In this document: positions 8,794 through 17,534 of the stretch, in pieces
Layout: every line of letters starts with the position of its first letter
How positions within the stretch are numbered: position 1 is the stretch's first letter
Origin: an uncultured Bacteroidales bacterium
Lineage (GTDB): Bacteria; Bacteroidota; Bacteroidia; Bacteroidales; Muribaculaceae
Direction: 5' to 3'
NCBI GenBank assembly: GCA_947175535.1
Contig: CAMWNF010000016.1
Span: forward strand, 1-32,452
DNA: 32,452 bases
The notes under the pieces: model-generated
What the model was told of the DNA's origin: nothing
The model's database searches: none
What the model saw: only the letters and a program-made list of their open reading frames with translations
Translations under genes and position numbers: made by a program

Positions 8794-11022
8794 ATGAGAA
8801 TGATTGACCGAGAAACCGTTCAACGAATCCTTGATACCGCAGATATTGTCGATGTGGTCAGTGATTTCGTGAGCCTTAAACGCCGCGGAGCAAATTACAT
8901 CGGACTATGCCCGTTCCATAACGAACGCACGCCGTCATTTTCTGTGTCTAAATCTAAAGGTATCTGTAAATGTTTCAGTTGCGGAAAAGGTGGTTCGCCT
9001 GTAAGTTTCATAATGGAAATCGAGCAGATGAGCTATCAGGAAGCGCTACGTTATCTTGCTAAAAAATATAATATAGAGATAGTCGAACATGAGATGAGCG
9101 AGCAGGAACGTGAGGAAGAATCCCAGCGTGAAGCCATGTTTGCGATAAACTCTTTCGCTCTCCAGCATTTCGAGAAAAATCTCACCGACACTCCCGACGG
9201 GAAAGAGATCGGTCTTGCATATTTCAGAAAACGCGGCATCAACGATGCAATGATACAGCGTTTCCATCTCGGTTACTCTCTCGAACAAGGCAATAACCTT
9301 CACGATGAAGCTCTGGCAAAGGGATATAACGAGAAGTATCTTGTCGACACCGGCTTATGCATACGAAACGACAGAGGAACGGTCTATGACCGCTTCAAAG
9401 GGCGTGTGATTTATCCTGTCCACAGCATTTCCGGTAAAGTGGTCGCCTTCGGTGGACGCACACTCCGAAGCGACAAGAGTGTAGCCAAATATGTAAATTC
9501 ACCCGAATCCATTATCTACAGCAAGAGTCGCGAGCTTTACGGCCTCTATCAGGCAAAACAGTCTATCGCCAAGAAAAACAAATGCATTCTTGTCGAAGGC
9601 TACATGGACGTCATTTCGATGCATCAGGCAGGAGTGGAGAATGTCGTAGCATCCTCGGGCACATCTTTGACTGAAGGTCAAATCAGGCTGATACATCGTT
9701 TTACAGACAACATAACCGTCATCTACGACTCAGATGCCGCAGGTATAAAGGCATCCCTTCGCGGTATTGACATGATATTGGCAGAAGGCATAAATGTCAA
9801 AGTCCTCTCACTACCAGACGGTGACGACCCCGACTCTTTCGCTCAGAGTCACAGCGCTCAGGAAGTTGAGGATTATCTTCAGGCAAATGAGACAGACTTC
9901 ATTCGGTTCAAGACAAAAATTCTGCTGAAAGACGCCGCCAATGATCCGATTGCCAGAAGTAAAGTTATCACAGACATTCTACGGACAATCGCAGTCATAC
10001 CTGATGCCGTCACACGGACAGTATATATCGCTGAGTGTTCTCGTAATTTTGGTATTGACGAGCAAGTGCTTATGCTTCAACTGTCAAAACTGATTGCTGA
10101 GCGTCAAGAAAATGCAGAACGCACATCTCGCCAGGCTGAAGCACGCAATAGCATTGCCGATATAGTCGAAACCGATATACAGGAAGTAAAGCCAGACTCC
10201 AGTTCCACCGAAAGCAGCCCGACAAAATCCGAACCCGCACTTAACATACTTTCAGGTCGTGAGAAATTTCTCGAACCATTCGAACGCGAGCTAATTCGGC
10301 TTATTATCAAGTACGGCATGGTCGACCTTTGCGAAGCAGAAGACGAGAAAGGTAATCCGATATATCTGAAACTCATTGACTACATAGGTTATGAACTCCA
10401 GAAGGAAAACATAACCCTTTCAGTTCCATTATACAGTCAGGCATTCGAGATGGTAAAAAACATGGCTGACACAGCATGGACCGAAGATAAAAACACTTGT
10501 ATTCAAAGACTTCAGAAGAAACGCTCCGATGACGAAACCAGTCTACGCGACGAAATAAGACAGGCAGGAATGTCGGTCAGCGATATAAAGGCGAAGGAAG
10601 TCGCGCTTCAGAGCAGGCTTGATAATGAATTCAATCAAGGGCTCAACGACTTTGCCGAACACTATATAGAACAACGTCTCTGTTCATGTGACAACGATGA
10701 TATAAGACGACTGGCAACCGAACTTGTAAGCGAACGTCATAAACTAAGCAAAATCCACTCGAAATACTCGAAGGTCGAGACCGAGAGGGACAGGCTGATT
10801 GAACTCGTGCCCCGCGCTGTCTACGAACTGCTTTACGGTATTCTTGAATTTGACATCAAGGAAACTGAGCGTAATCTCCAAGCCACTTCTGACACCGCTG
10901 TGATAAGAATGCTCATGCAAAAATATATTGAACTGAAAAGGACGCAGCAGGAATTCGCCAAATTTCTCGGTGAACGCATCGTTGCTCCCCGACCAAGAAA
11001 CAAAGTCAGTCCTGCACAATGA
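8794..11022 (+). CDS. dnaG: DNA primase
   Basis: The ORF track starts at TTG 8785; ATG 8794 (MRMIDRETVQRIL) is preferred. Zinc finger CPFHNERTPSFSVSKSKGICKCFSC, Toprim motifs LVEGYMDVISMHQAG and YDSDAAG. Confidence 0.95.
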   Translation: MRMIDRETVQRILDTADIVDVVSDFVSLKRRGANYIGLCPFHNERTPSFSVSKSKGICKCFSCGKGGSPVSFIMEIEQMSYQEALRYLAKKYNIEIVEHEMSEQEREEESQREAMFAINSFALQHFEKNLTDTPDGKEIGLAYFRKRGINDAMIQRFHLGYSLEQGNNLHDEALAKGYNEKYLVDTGLCIRNDRGTVYDRFKGRVIYPVHSISGKVVAFGGRTLRSDKSVAKYVNSPESIIYSKSRELYGLYQAKQSIAKKNKCILVEGYMDVISMHQAGVENVVASSGTSLTEGQIRLIHRFTDNITVIYDSDAAGIKASLRGIDMILAEGINVKVLSLPDGDDPDSFAQSHSAQEVEDYLQANETDFIRFKTKILLKDAANDPIARSKVITDILRTIAVIPDAVTRTVYIAECSRNFGIDEQVLMLQLSKLIAERQENAERTSRQAEARNSIADIVETDIQEVKPDSSSTESSPTKSEPALNILSGREKFLEPFERELIRLIIKYGMVDLCEAEDEKGNPIYLKLIDYIGYELQKENITLSVPLYSQAFEMVKNMADTAWTEDKNTCIQRLQKKRSDDETSLRDEIRQAGMSVSDIKAKEVALQSRLDNEFNQGLNDFAEHYIEQRLCSCDNDDIRRLATELVSERHKLSKIHSKYSKVETERDRLIELVPRAVYELLYGILEFDIKETERNLQATSDTAVIRMLMQKYIELKRTQQEFAKFLGERIVAPRPRNKVSPAQ

Positions 11023-11858
11023 TAGTTTTCCCAAATGCAAAAATAAATCTCGGTCTTAATATCGTAGCCCGTCGTTCGGATGGTTACCACGACCTCGACA
11101 TGGTCATGTTTCCAATTGGTTGGTGCGATATACTTGAGATTGTTCCGTCAAGTGGAGACAAGACCAAATTGACTACAAGCGGTCGACCGGTAAACTGTCT
11201 GCCCGAGAAAAACCTTGTATTCAAAGCATGGTCTCTGCTTAATGAATATGTAGATGGTAACCTGCCGCCTGTCGACATTTTTCTCCATAAAATAATTCCC
11301 GATGGAGCAGGACTCGGAGGAGGCTCGTCAGATGCAGCCTTCACATTAGTGACATTGAACCGGCTTTTCGCTCTTGATTTAAGTGACAGTCAACTTTGTG
11401 AAGTAGCCGCGTGTCTGGGTGCAGACTGTCCTTTCTTCATTTATAACCGTCCGATGTTGTGCCGTGGGACAGGGACTTTAATGACACCCTTTGACGTAAA
11501 CATGGAAGGCATCAAGGCGATATTGATAGCCAAGCCTGAAGCGACAAGTGTTTCGACAGCAGAAGCCTATTCGGGTGTAATACCTGCTGTCCCAAATATA
11601 ACCACTGATATGGTCGTTTCTCAGTTTATGCCGGAGGAATGGACAGACAGACTAATCAACGGCTTCGAAAAGCACATTTTTGAACTAAAACCCGAAATCG
11701 CACAGATCAAGCGATATATACTGGACAGCGGTGCGGTTTATGCATCAATGAGTGGCAGCGGGTCTGCCGTTTATGGACTATTCTCCGATGTCAGTTTGGC
11801 AGAATCGGCAGCCGGATGTCTCAGCCATTGCGCGTGTTTCATTGACAGACTTGGATGA
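11019..11858 (+). CDS. ispE: 4-diphosphocytidyl-2-C-methyl-D-erythritol kinase
   Basis: 279 aa; MIVFPNAKINLGLNIVARRSDGYHDLDMVM, GHMP motif IPDGAGLGGGSSDAAF, MSGSGSAVYGLF; ATGA overlap with dnaG stop. Confidence 0.95.
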   Translation: MIVFPNAKINLGLNIVARRSDGYHDLDMVMFPIGWCDILEIVPSSGDKTKLTTSGRPVNCLPEKNLVFKAWSLLNEYVDGNLPPVDIFLHKIIPDGAGLGGGSSDAAFTLVTLNRLFALDLSDSQLCEVAACLGADCPFFIYNRPMLCRGTGTLMTPFDVNMEGIKAILIAKPEATSVSTAEAYSGVIPAVPNITTDMVVSQFMPEEWTDRLINGFEKHIFELKPEIAQIKRYILDSGAVYASMSGSGSAVYGLFSDVSLAESAAGCLSHCACFIDRLG

Positions 11859-11930
11859 ATAATATTGGTGTGAACGATATTGGCTCTTATTTGTTATCAA
11901 AATAAAGAAATTTTTGCTGAAACTGAGAGT

Positions 11931-11949
11931 TTGGCAATGTTTTTGCTTT
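11931..11949 (+). promoter_or_regulatory. Putative sigma54 (RpoN) -24/-12 promoter for grpE-dnaJ
   Basis: TTGGCAATGTTTTTGCTTT: GG-N10-GC with TGGCA and TTGCT blocks, 14/16 to TGGCACGNNNNTTGCW; about 40 nt upstream of grpE ATG. Confidence 0.55.
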
Positions 11950-11987
11950 AGTAGATAATATAACTCAGACAATAAATACATACCAAT

Positions 11988-12575
11988 ATGGATAAGAATA
12001 ATAAAAATACTCATCACGAGGAAAACGAGCCCAAGCTCAACGATATTGCCCCCGAAATCGCCGACGATTTAGAAGAAGTGGTTGATAATCCGGAAACTCA
12101 GCCTGACGAAGCCGAAACGCTGACAATGCAGCTTGAAGCTACTCAGGAAGCTCTTGAGAAAGAGAAGAAAGAATATCTCTTCCTCATGGCTGAATTTGAC
12201 AATTACCGCAAACGCGTCACGAAGGAAAAAGCAGAAATCATTAAAAACGGCGCTGAGAAAGTCCTTGCCGGACTTCTGCCAATAGTCGATGACTTCGAAC
12301 GCGGCTTGAAAGCCACCAAAGACGCTGACAATGCTGACGCTTTGCGTGAAGGCATGGAATTGATTTACAATAAGCTAATCAAATATCTTGAGTCAAATGG
12401 TGTAAAAGCCATGGATTCGACCGGCAAGGATTTCGACCCCGAATTTCATGAAGCTATCGCTTCAATCCCTGCCCCAACAGAAGACCTCAAAGGCAAAGTC
12501 ATCGACACGACCCAGACAGGCTACACTCTTAACGATAAAGTCCTCCGTCATGCAAAAGTGGCAGTAGGCGAATAA
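11988..12575 (+). CDS. grpE: Nucleotide exchange factor GrpE
   Basis: 195 aa; MAEFDNYRKRVTKEKAEIIKNGAEKVLAGLLPIVDDFERGLK, DPEFHEAI, GYTLNDKVLRHAKVAVGE. Confidence 0.95.
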   Translation: MDKNNKNTHHEENEPKLNDIAPEIADDLEEVVDNPETQPDEAETLTMQLEATQEALEKEKKEYLFLMAEFDNYRKRVTKEKAEIIKNGAEKVLAGLLPIVDDFERGLKATKDADNADALREGMELIYNKLIKYLESNGVKAMDSTGKDFDPEFHEAIASIPAPTEDLKGKVIDTTQTGYTLNDKVLRHAKVAVGE

Positions 12576-12607
12576 ATCCGGAAACTCATCCAACAACACC
12601 ATAGATA

Positions 12608-13792
12608 ATGGAAAATAAAAGAGATTATTATGAAGTGCTCGGGGTCTCGAAAACAGCCTCCGACGACGAAATAAAAAAAGCCTACCGAACTCTTGCGCGA
12701 AAATATCACCCCGATGTTAACCCCGGTGATAAGGTAGCGGAAGAAAAGTTCAAGGAAGCTGCTGAGGCTTACGAAGTGCTCAGCAATGCCGAAAAACGTC
12801 AGAAATATGACCAGTTCGGCTTCAATATGGGTCCGCAGGGCTTCCCGGGAGGAGGTCAGGACGGAGGTTTCTATCATGCCGGCGGCATGTCGATGGACGA
12901 TATCTTCTCTATGTTCGGAGATATCTTCGGAGACGTGCGCGGTGGTGGTGGCAGATACAGCGGTTTCGGCTCTGCAACCGGTGGTCGCCAGCGACGTACT
13001 CAGCGTAAAGGCTCCAATCTCCGTATCCATGTAAAAATGACTTTGAAAGACATTCTCCATGGCACTACCAAGACCCTGAAAATCCCGACATTCATGAAAT
13101 GCGACCACTGTAACGGTACAGGCGCAAAGGATGGTACGGCATTCGCAACATGTCCGCAGTGTCATGGCTCCGGCTCCATCACCGAAATGCAACAGACTAT
13201 TTTCGGCGTAAGTCAGGCTCATGTTGAATGTCCCCGTTGTAACGGCACAGGCAAAGTAATTACAGAAAGTTGCCAGTACTGCCGCGGCACGGGTGTTGAG
13301 AAAAAAGACCAGCAGATTACGTTCTCCATTCCTGCCGGTGTCGAAGACGGCAATGTTCTCACTATCGCAGGCAAAGGCAACGCACCTGAACACGGCGGCG
13401 TAAACGGCGACTTGCTCGTAGTTATAGACGAGGTTAAGGATCCCGAACTGATCCGTGACGGAGCAGACGTTATCTATAACCTGATGCTCGACATTCCGAC
13501 TGCCACACTCGGCGGATCGGTCGACGTTCCGACCATCGAAGGCCGTGCCCGCTTGAAGATAGCTCCGGGCACACAACCCGGCAAGATTCTCCGCTTGCGC
13601 GGTAAAGGTCTCCCGACCGGACGCGGTAATGCTCATGGCGACGAACTCGTAAACGTAATGATTTACATTCCCGAAAAACTTTCAGACGCCGAACGCTCAG
13701 CTATTGAAAGCCTTAAAGGTTCGCCCAACATTCAGCCAAGCGAATCAGAAAAGCAACGCCTGTTCTCTAAGTTCAAACATATTTTTGAATAA
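12608..13792 (+). CDS. dnaJ: Chaperone DnaJ
   Basis: 394 aa; J-domain with HPD ([10 protein letters not shown]), G/F region, CxxCxGxG zinc repeats ([32 protein letters not shown]). Confidence 0.97.
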   Translation: MENKRDYYEVLGVSKTASDDEIKKAYRTLARKYHPDVNPGDKVAEEKFKEAAEAYEVLSNAEKRQKYDQFGFNMGPQGFPGGGQDGGFYHAGGMSMDDIFSMFGDIFGDVRGGGGRYSGFGSATGGRQRRTQRKGSNLRIHVKMTLKDILHGTTKTLKIPTFMKCDHCNGTGAKDGTAFATCPQCHGSGSITEMQQTIFGVSQAHVECPRCNGTGKVITESCQYCRGTGVEKKDQQITFSIPAGVEDGNVLTIAGKGNAPEHGGVNGDLLVVIDEVKDPELIRDGADVIYNLMLDIPTATLGGSVDVPTIEGRARLKIAPGTQPGKILRLRGKGLPTGRGNAHGDELVNVMIYIPEKLSDAERSAIESLKGSPNIQPSESEKQRLFSKFKHIFE

Positions 13793-13812
13793 CATACTCC
13801 CTCGTTAAACAG

Positions 13813-13855
13813 AAAGGTCGACATTACATTTCGTATTGCCGACCTTTTCTTTTTC
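13813..13855 (+). terminator. Intrinsic terminator after dnaJ
   Basis: AAAGGTCG ... CGACCTTT (13813-13820 / 13840-13847) followed by TCTTTTTC. Confidence 0.8.
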
Positions 13856-13864
13856 TACCGTCAC

Positions 13865-14551
13865 TTATTTTGTACATTCTATTTTCTTAATCTTCGACCC
13901 GAAATTATTACCCATTAAAAATTCGGGCAATCCGGATTCTTTTATAAAAAGAGTCCCTATTTCTGTGAGTTTCAACAGCAGGCTGTACTGACAGCGGTCG
14001 GCAAGCGGCATACCTTCAACCTGATTCCAATACAGTTTTTTAAACTTGCAGTTCAAAAGTCTGAACGAATTGCTTGAAGTTATGGTCATAACTTTGGATT
14101 TGAAGTTGAGCAGCGAGGTATTATACTGATAAGTACCGTTATTATAGACCGAAACAAGATTATATTTCGCAGGCACATCTATTATTATCGCCGAAATCAT
14201 TCCGTATGAGGGATTCCACGTCGTCAGTGAGGGATAAAGAAAACTTTGATCCAGTTTCACCTCAAGCGTACCGTCGACGACTTCTGCCGAAATATAAGGC
14301 GAACACACATTATTATATGTTATCGTAGCATTCTCTCCGTCGGTTTCTCGTATCCATATACCCGGATATCCCCAAGTATATATGGTTCTTACCGTCGTTA
14401 TATCAATTATCTTAATCCGCGAAAACTCCGTAAGATCTTTCTTTATAACAGTACGCGGATCATCGTCATCCGTTGCCATAACTGAAAGATTAATTAAAAG
14501 AAAAGAGACGATTACGGCAATTTTCAATAAAACATATTGATATTTTTTCAT
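13865..14551 (-). CDS. Exported hypothetical protein resembling GIN/DUF2807 auto-transporter adhesin head-like domain
   Basis: 228 aa; signal peptide; FSRIKIIDITTVRTIYTWG, beta-rich pattern with VDGTLEVKL. Family assignment by pattern only. Confidence 0.5.
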   Translation of the reverse strand: MKKYQYVLLKIAVIVSFLLINLSVMATDDDDPRTVIKKDLTEFSRIKIIDITTVRTIYTWGYPGIWIRETDGENATITYNNVCSPYISAEVVDGTLEVKLDQSFLYPSLTTWNPSYGMISAIIIDVPAKYNLVSVYNNGTYQYNTSLLNFKSKVMTITSSNSFRLLNCKFKKLYWNQVEGMPLADRCQYSLLLKLTEIGTLFIKESGLPEFLMGNNFGSKIKKIECTK

Positions 14552-14586
14552 AATGGTATTATATTGGTTATACTCGCAAAGTTAAT

Positions 14587-14617
14587 ACTTAAAATTTGTG
14601 AGACCAAATCTTTTTCT
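14587..14617 (-). promoter_or_regulatory. Promoter for 13865-14551 gene
   Basis: Minus strand TTG-N20-TAACTTTG about 40-60 nt upstream of the ATG. Confidence 0.6.
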
Positions 14618-14632
14618 CATAATACATTTAGC

Positions 14633-14657
14633 TTTGATTTTTCAATCAAAAATCAAA
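14633..14657. repeat. Perfect 10-bp inverted repeat, candidate operator
   Basis: TTTGATTTTT-CAATC-AAAAATCAAA immediately upstream of the -7 TAACTTTG (14668-14675) of the TonB receptor gene. Confidence 0.5.
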
Positions 14658-14667
14658 AAATTATGTT

Positions 14668-14675
14668 TAACTTTG
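14668..14675 (+). promoter_or_regulatory. -7 element for TonB-dependent receptor operon
   Basis: TAACTTTG matches TAnnTTTG; about 100-nt 5' UTR. Confidence 0.55.
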
Positions 14676-14776
14676 TGAAAAATTAAGCGTGGCTTAATAT
14701 TACTTCTCTGACACAAATTACATATCTAATAATTTAATAACAATCAATTAATTATCACTTAAAATTTTTCATCGCT

Positions 14777-17512
14777 ATGTTAAAGAGACTGTTTCTCTTG
14801 ACCGGTGCCGTTTTATTGGTTGCTGTAGCTGCATTTGCGGCTCCTGCCAACATCAAGTGTGTCGGTCAGGTTGTCGATGAACAGAACGCACCGATGATTG
14901 GCGCAATGATTGTTCCTGACGGTTCAAAGACAGGTACAACCACTGACGTCGACGGTCGTTTTGTTATCTCTGTCCCGGCGGGACAAAAAATCAACATCAG
15001 CTTCGTGGGTTACAAACCCGTTCAGGTTACTGCTGCTGAAAAACTCGGCGTTATTAAAATGACTCCTGACACAAAGATGCTTCAGGACGTTGTCGTAACT
15101 CAGTCTGTAGCCCGTACTCGTCTTACTCCTGTTGCTGCATCTAACGTCACTGCCGCTACAATTGAAACTAAACTCGGCAACCAGGAACTCCCCGAAGTCC
15201 TGAAGACAACTCCCGGTGTCTGGACAACACGTGCCGGCGGTGGTTTTGGCGACGCCAAGACCAATATGCGCGGGTTCAAGTCTGAAAACGTTGCAATCAT
15301 GATTAACGGTGTGCCCATCAACGACATGGAATGGGGCGGCGTTTACTGGAGTAACTGGGCAGGTCTCGGTGACGTTGCTTCAAGCATCCAGACTCAACGC
15401 GGTCTCGGCGCGACAATCGTGTCTACCCCATCTGTCGGCGGTACAATCAACATCACCACTCGTTCTACCGACGCTGAAAAAGGTGGTAGCGTATGGTATG
15501 GCATGGGTAACGACGGCATGAATCAGGTCGGCATGAAGGTTTCAACCGGACTTATGAAAAACGGCTGGGCTCTCACTATCCTCGGTTCTCGCAAATGGGG
15601 TGACGGCTACATTCAGGGCACTCCCTTCAACAGCTACAACTACTTTGCAAACCTTGCATGGAAAATCAATGAGTCTCATCAGCTCTCTTTGACCGCTTTC
15701 GGCGCTCCTCAGGTTCACTATCAGCGCAGCAGCCAGAACGGTCTCACTATCATGGGCTATCAGGACGTTAAGAATTACATGAGCAACGATGTGAGCATGT
15801 ATCGTTACAATCCTACTTTCGGCTACAAGAAAAATGGCGAATGGTACAACTCGTCAAAGAACTTCTACCACAAACCTCAGATTTCTTTGGCTCACAGCTG
15901 GAAGATAAACGACTTCTCTTCACTCTCTACCACTGTCTACGCTTCATTTGCAACCGGTGGAGGTAATTCAGGTCAGGGTAGCGGTCTCGGCTCATATACA
16001 TATCAAGACTGGTATGGTGCAACAGACGGCAAGCTCCACACAAAATTCCTTGCTGCCGATGGAACTTTCGATTATGGAGCAATTCAGGACCTCAATGCCG
16101 CCAGCAACACCGGTTCAGAACTCGTAATGTCGAAGTCCATGAACTCTCACAAGTGGATTGGACTTGTATCATCCTATAAAAACGATATCAATCAGACCAA
16201 TGGTAACCGTCTGGCTCTCACAGGTGGTATTGACGTACGCTACTATATCGGCGAACACAAGAATATCATCACAGACCTTTTCGACGGTGAATACTTCATC
16301 GACTACTCAAGCCGTAGGTACGTAAAGGCTGAGCTTAACAGCGCGGCTCTCAATCCTGCATGGGCTTATGAAAAACTCGGTGTAGGTGATGTCGTTTACC
16401 GTAACTACAACAGTTACATAGTTCAGGAAGGCATCTACGGTCAAGCTGAATATACAATGCTTGACAAAGCCCTCAACCTTGTTGTTTCAGGCGCACTCAA
16501 CAACAATACTTACTGGCGCCGTGACTTCTTCTACTATGACAAGGCTAACGAAAAGTCTGCAACCCGCAACTTCATCGGCGGTACGATTAAGGGCGGTGCT
16601 AACTACAACATCGATTCGAAGAACAATATCTTCTTCAACACCGGTTTCATCAGCCGCGCGCCTTTCTTTGCTGGCGGTGTGTTTGTCAACGCCACCACTT
16701 CTAATATCCTCAATGACAAACCCGTCAACGAAAAAGTATTCTCATTCGAACTCGGCTACGGCTTCAATTCTCCTGCATTCGCTCTTACTGCCAACGCATA
16801 CTACACCAAGTGGATGGATAAGACAACGACTCGCGGTGGTACAGTCAGCCGCGGCGAACACGAAGGAGACCGTTACTTCATGAACATGAACGGCGTGGAT
16901 GCCCGCCACATGGGTGTCGAACTCAATGCAAGCTGGGTACCTGTTCAGTGGATGAACATTCAGGCTATGATTTCTTATGGTGACTGGATTTGGGACTCTA
17001 ACGCAAGCGGTTACTTCTGGAATCAACTCGGTCAGCCTCTTAAGAACACTGATGGCGATTTAGCTACAGGCATCATGGCTCCCGACCACCTCCATGCCAC
17101 TATTGATCAGAAAGGTGTCAAAGTTGGTGGTTCTGCCCAGACAACCGGTTCTGTATCTATCGACTTCATGCCTTTCAAAGGCTTCCGCATCGGTGGTGAC
17201 TGGGTGTTTAACGCCCGTAACTACTCTGACTATCAAATTAGCAGCAGTGACTTCGATAACGGTGGAATTATAAAGGTGGCAGATCCTTGGGAAATTCCCT
17301 GGGGACAGCAGCTTGACCTCAACGCGAGTCTCCGCTTCAAGATTGGCGGTGTCAACGCTACCCTCTACGGTAACGTCTACAATGTATTCAACTACAATTA
17401 CATTGTCGATGCCTACAACAAATCAACCCAGAAAGGCGAATGGGACAATGTATTCCGTGTATTCTACTCTTTCGGTCGCACTTATTCGCTCCGTCTGAAG
17501 ATTAATTTCTAA
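14777..17512 (+). CDS. TonB-dependent outer membrane receptor with N-terminal carboxypeptidase-regulatory-like domain
   Basis: 911 aa; signal peptide, GQVVDEQNAPMIGAMIVPDGSKTGTTTDVDGRFVISVPAGQKINISFVGYK, plug domain NMRGFKSENVAIMINGVPINDMEWGGVYWSNW, C-terminal SLRLKINF. Confidence 0.93.
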   Translation: MLKRLFLLTGAVLLVAVAAFAAPANIKCVGQVVDEQNAPMIGAMIVPDGSKTGTTTDVDGRFVISVPAGQKINISFVGYKPVQVTAAEKLGVIKMTPDTKMLQDVVVTQSVARTRLTPVAASNVTAATIETKLGNQELPEVLKTTPGVWTTRAGGGFGDAKTNMRGFKSENVAIMINGVPINDMEWGGVYWSNWAGLGDVASSIQTQRGLGATIVSTPSVGGTINITTRSTDAEKGGSVWYGMGNDGMNQVGMKVSTGLMKNGWALTILGSRKWGDGYIQGTPFNSYNYFANLAWKINESHQLSLTAFGAPQVHYQRSSQNGLTIMGYQDVKNYMSNDVSMYRYNPTFGYKKNGEWYNSSKNFYHKPQISLAHSWKINDFSSLSTTVYASFATGGGNSGQGSGLGSYTYQDWYGATDGKLHTKFLAADGTFDYGAIQDLNAASNTGSELVMSKSMNSHKWIGLVSSYKNDINQTNGNRLALTGGIDVRYYIGEHKNIITDLFDGEYFIDYSSRRYVKAELNSAALNPAWAYEKLGVGDVVYRNYNSYIVQEGIYGQAEYTMLDKALNLVVSGALNNNTYWRRDFFYYDKANEKSATRNFIGGTIKGGANYNIDSKNNIFFNTGFISRAPFFAGGVFVNATTSNILNDKPVNEKVFSFELGYGFNSPAFALTANAYYTKWMDKTTTRGGTVSRGEHEGDRYFMNMNGVDARHMGVELNASWVPVQWMNIQAMISYGDWIWDSNASGYFWNQLGQPLKNTDGDLATGIMAPDHLHATIDQKGVKVGGSAQTTGSVSIDFMPFKGFRIGGDWVFNARNYSDYQISSSDFDNGGIIKVADPWEIPWGQQLDLNASLRFKIGGVNATLYGNVYNVFNYNYIVDAYNKSTQKGEWDNVFRVFYSFGRTYSLRLKINF

Positions 17513-17534
17513 CCAATAGCGACTATTATCAATC

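Noticed and set aside
12548-13636. 362-aa ORF antisense to dnaJ
   Set aside because: Shadow frame of a highly conserved DnaJ gene; the translation has no recognisable domain and is Cys/Thr/Ala-biased.
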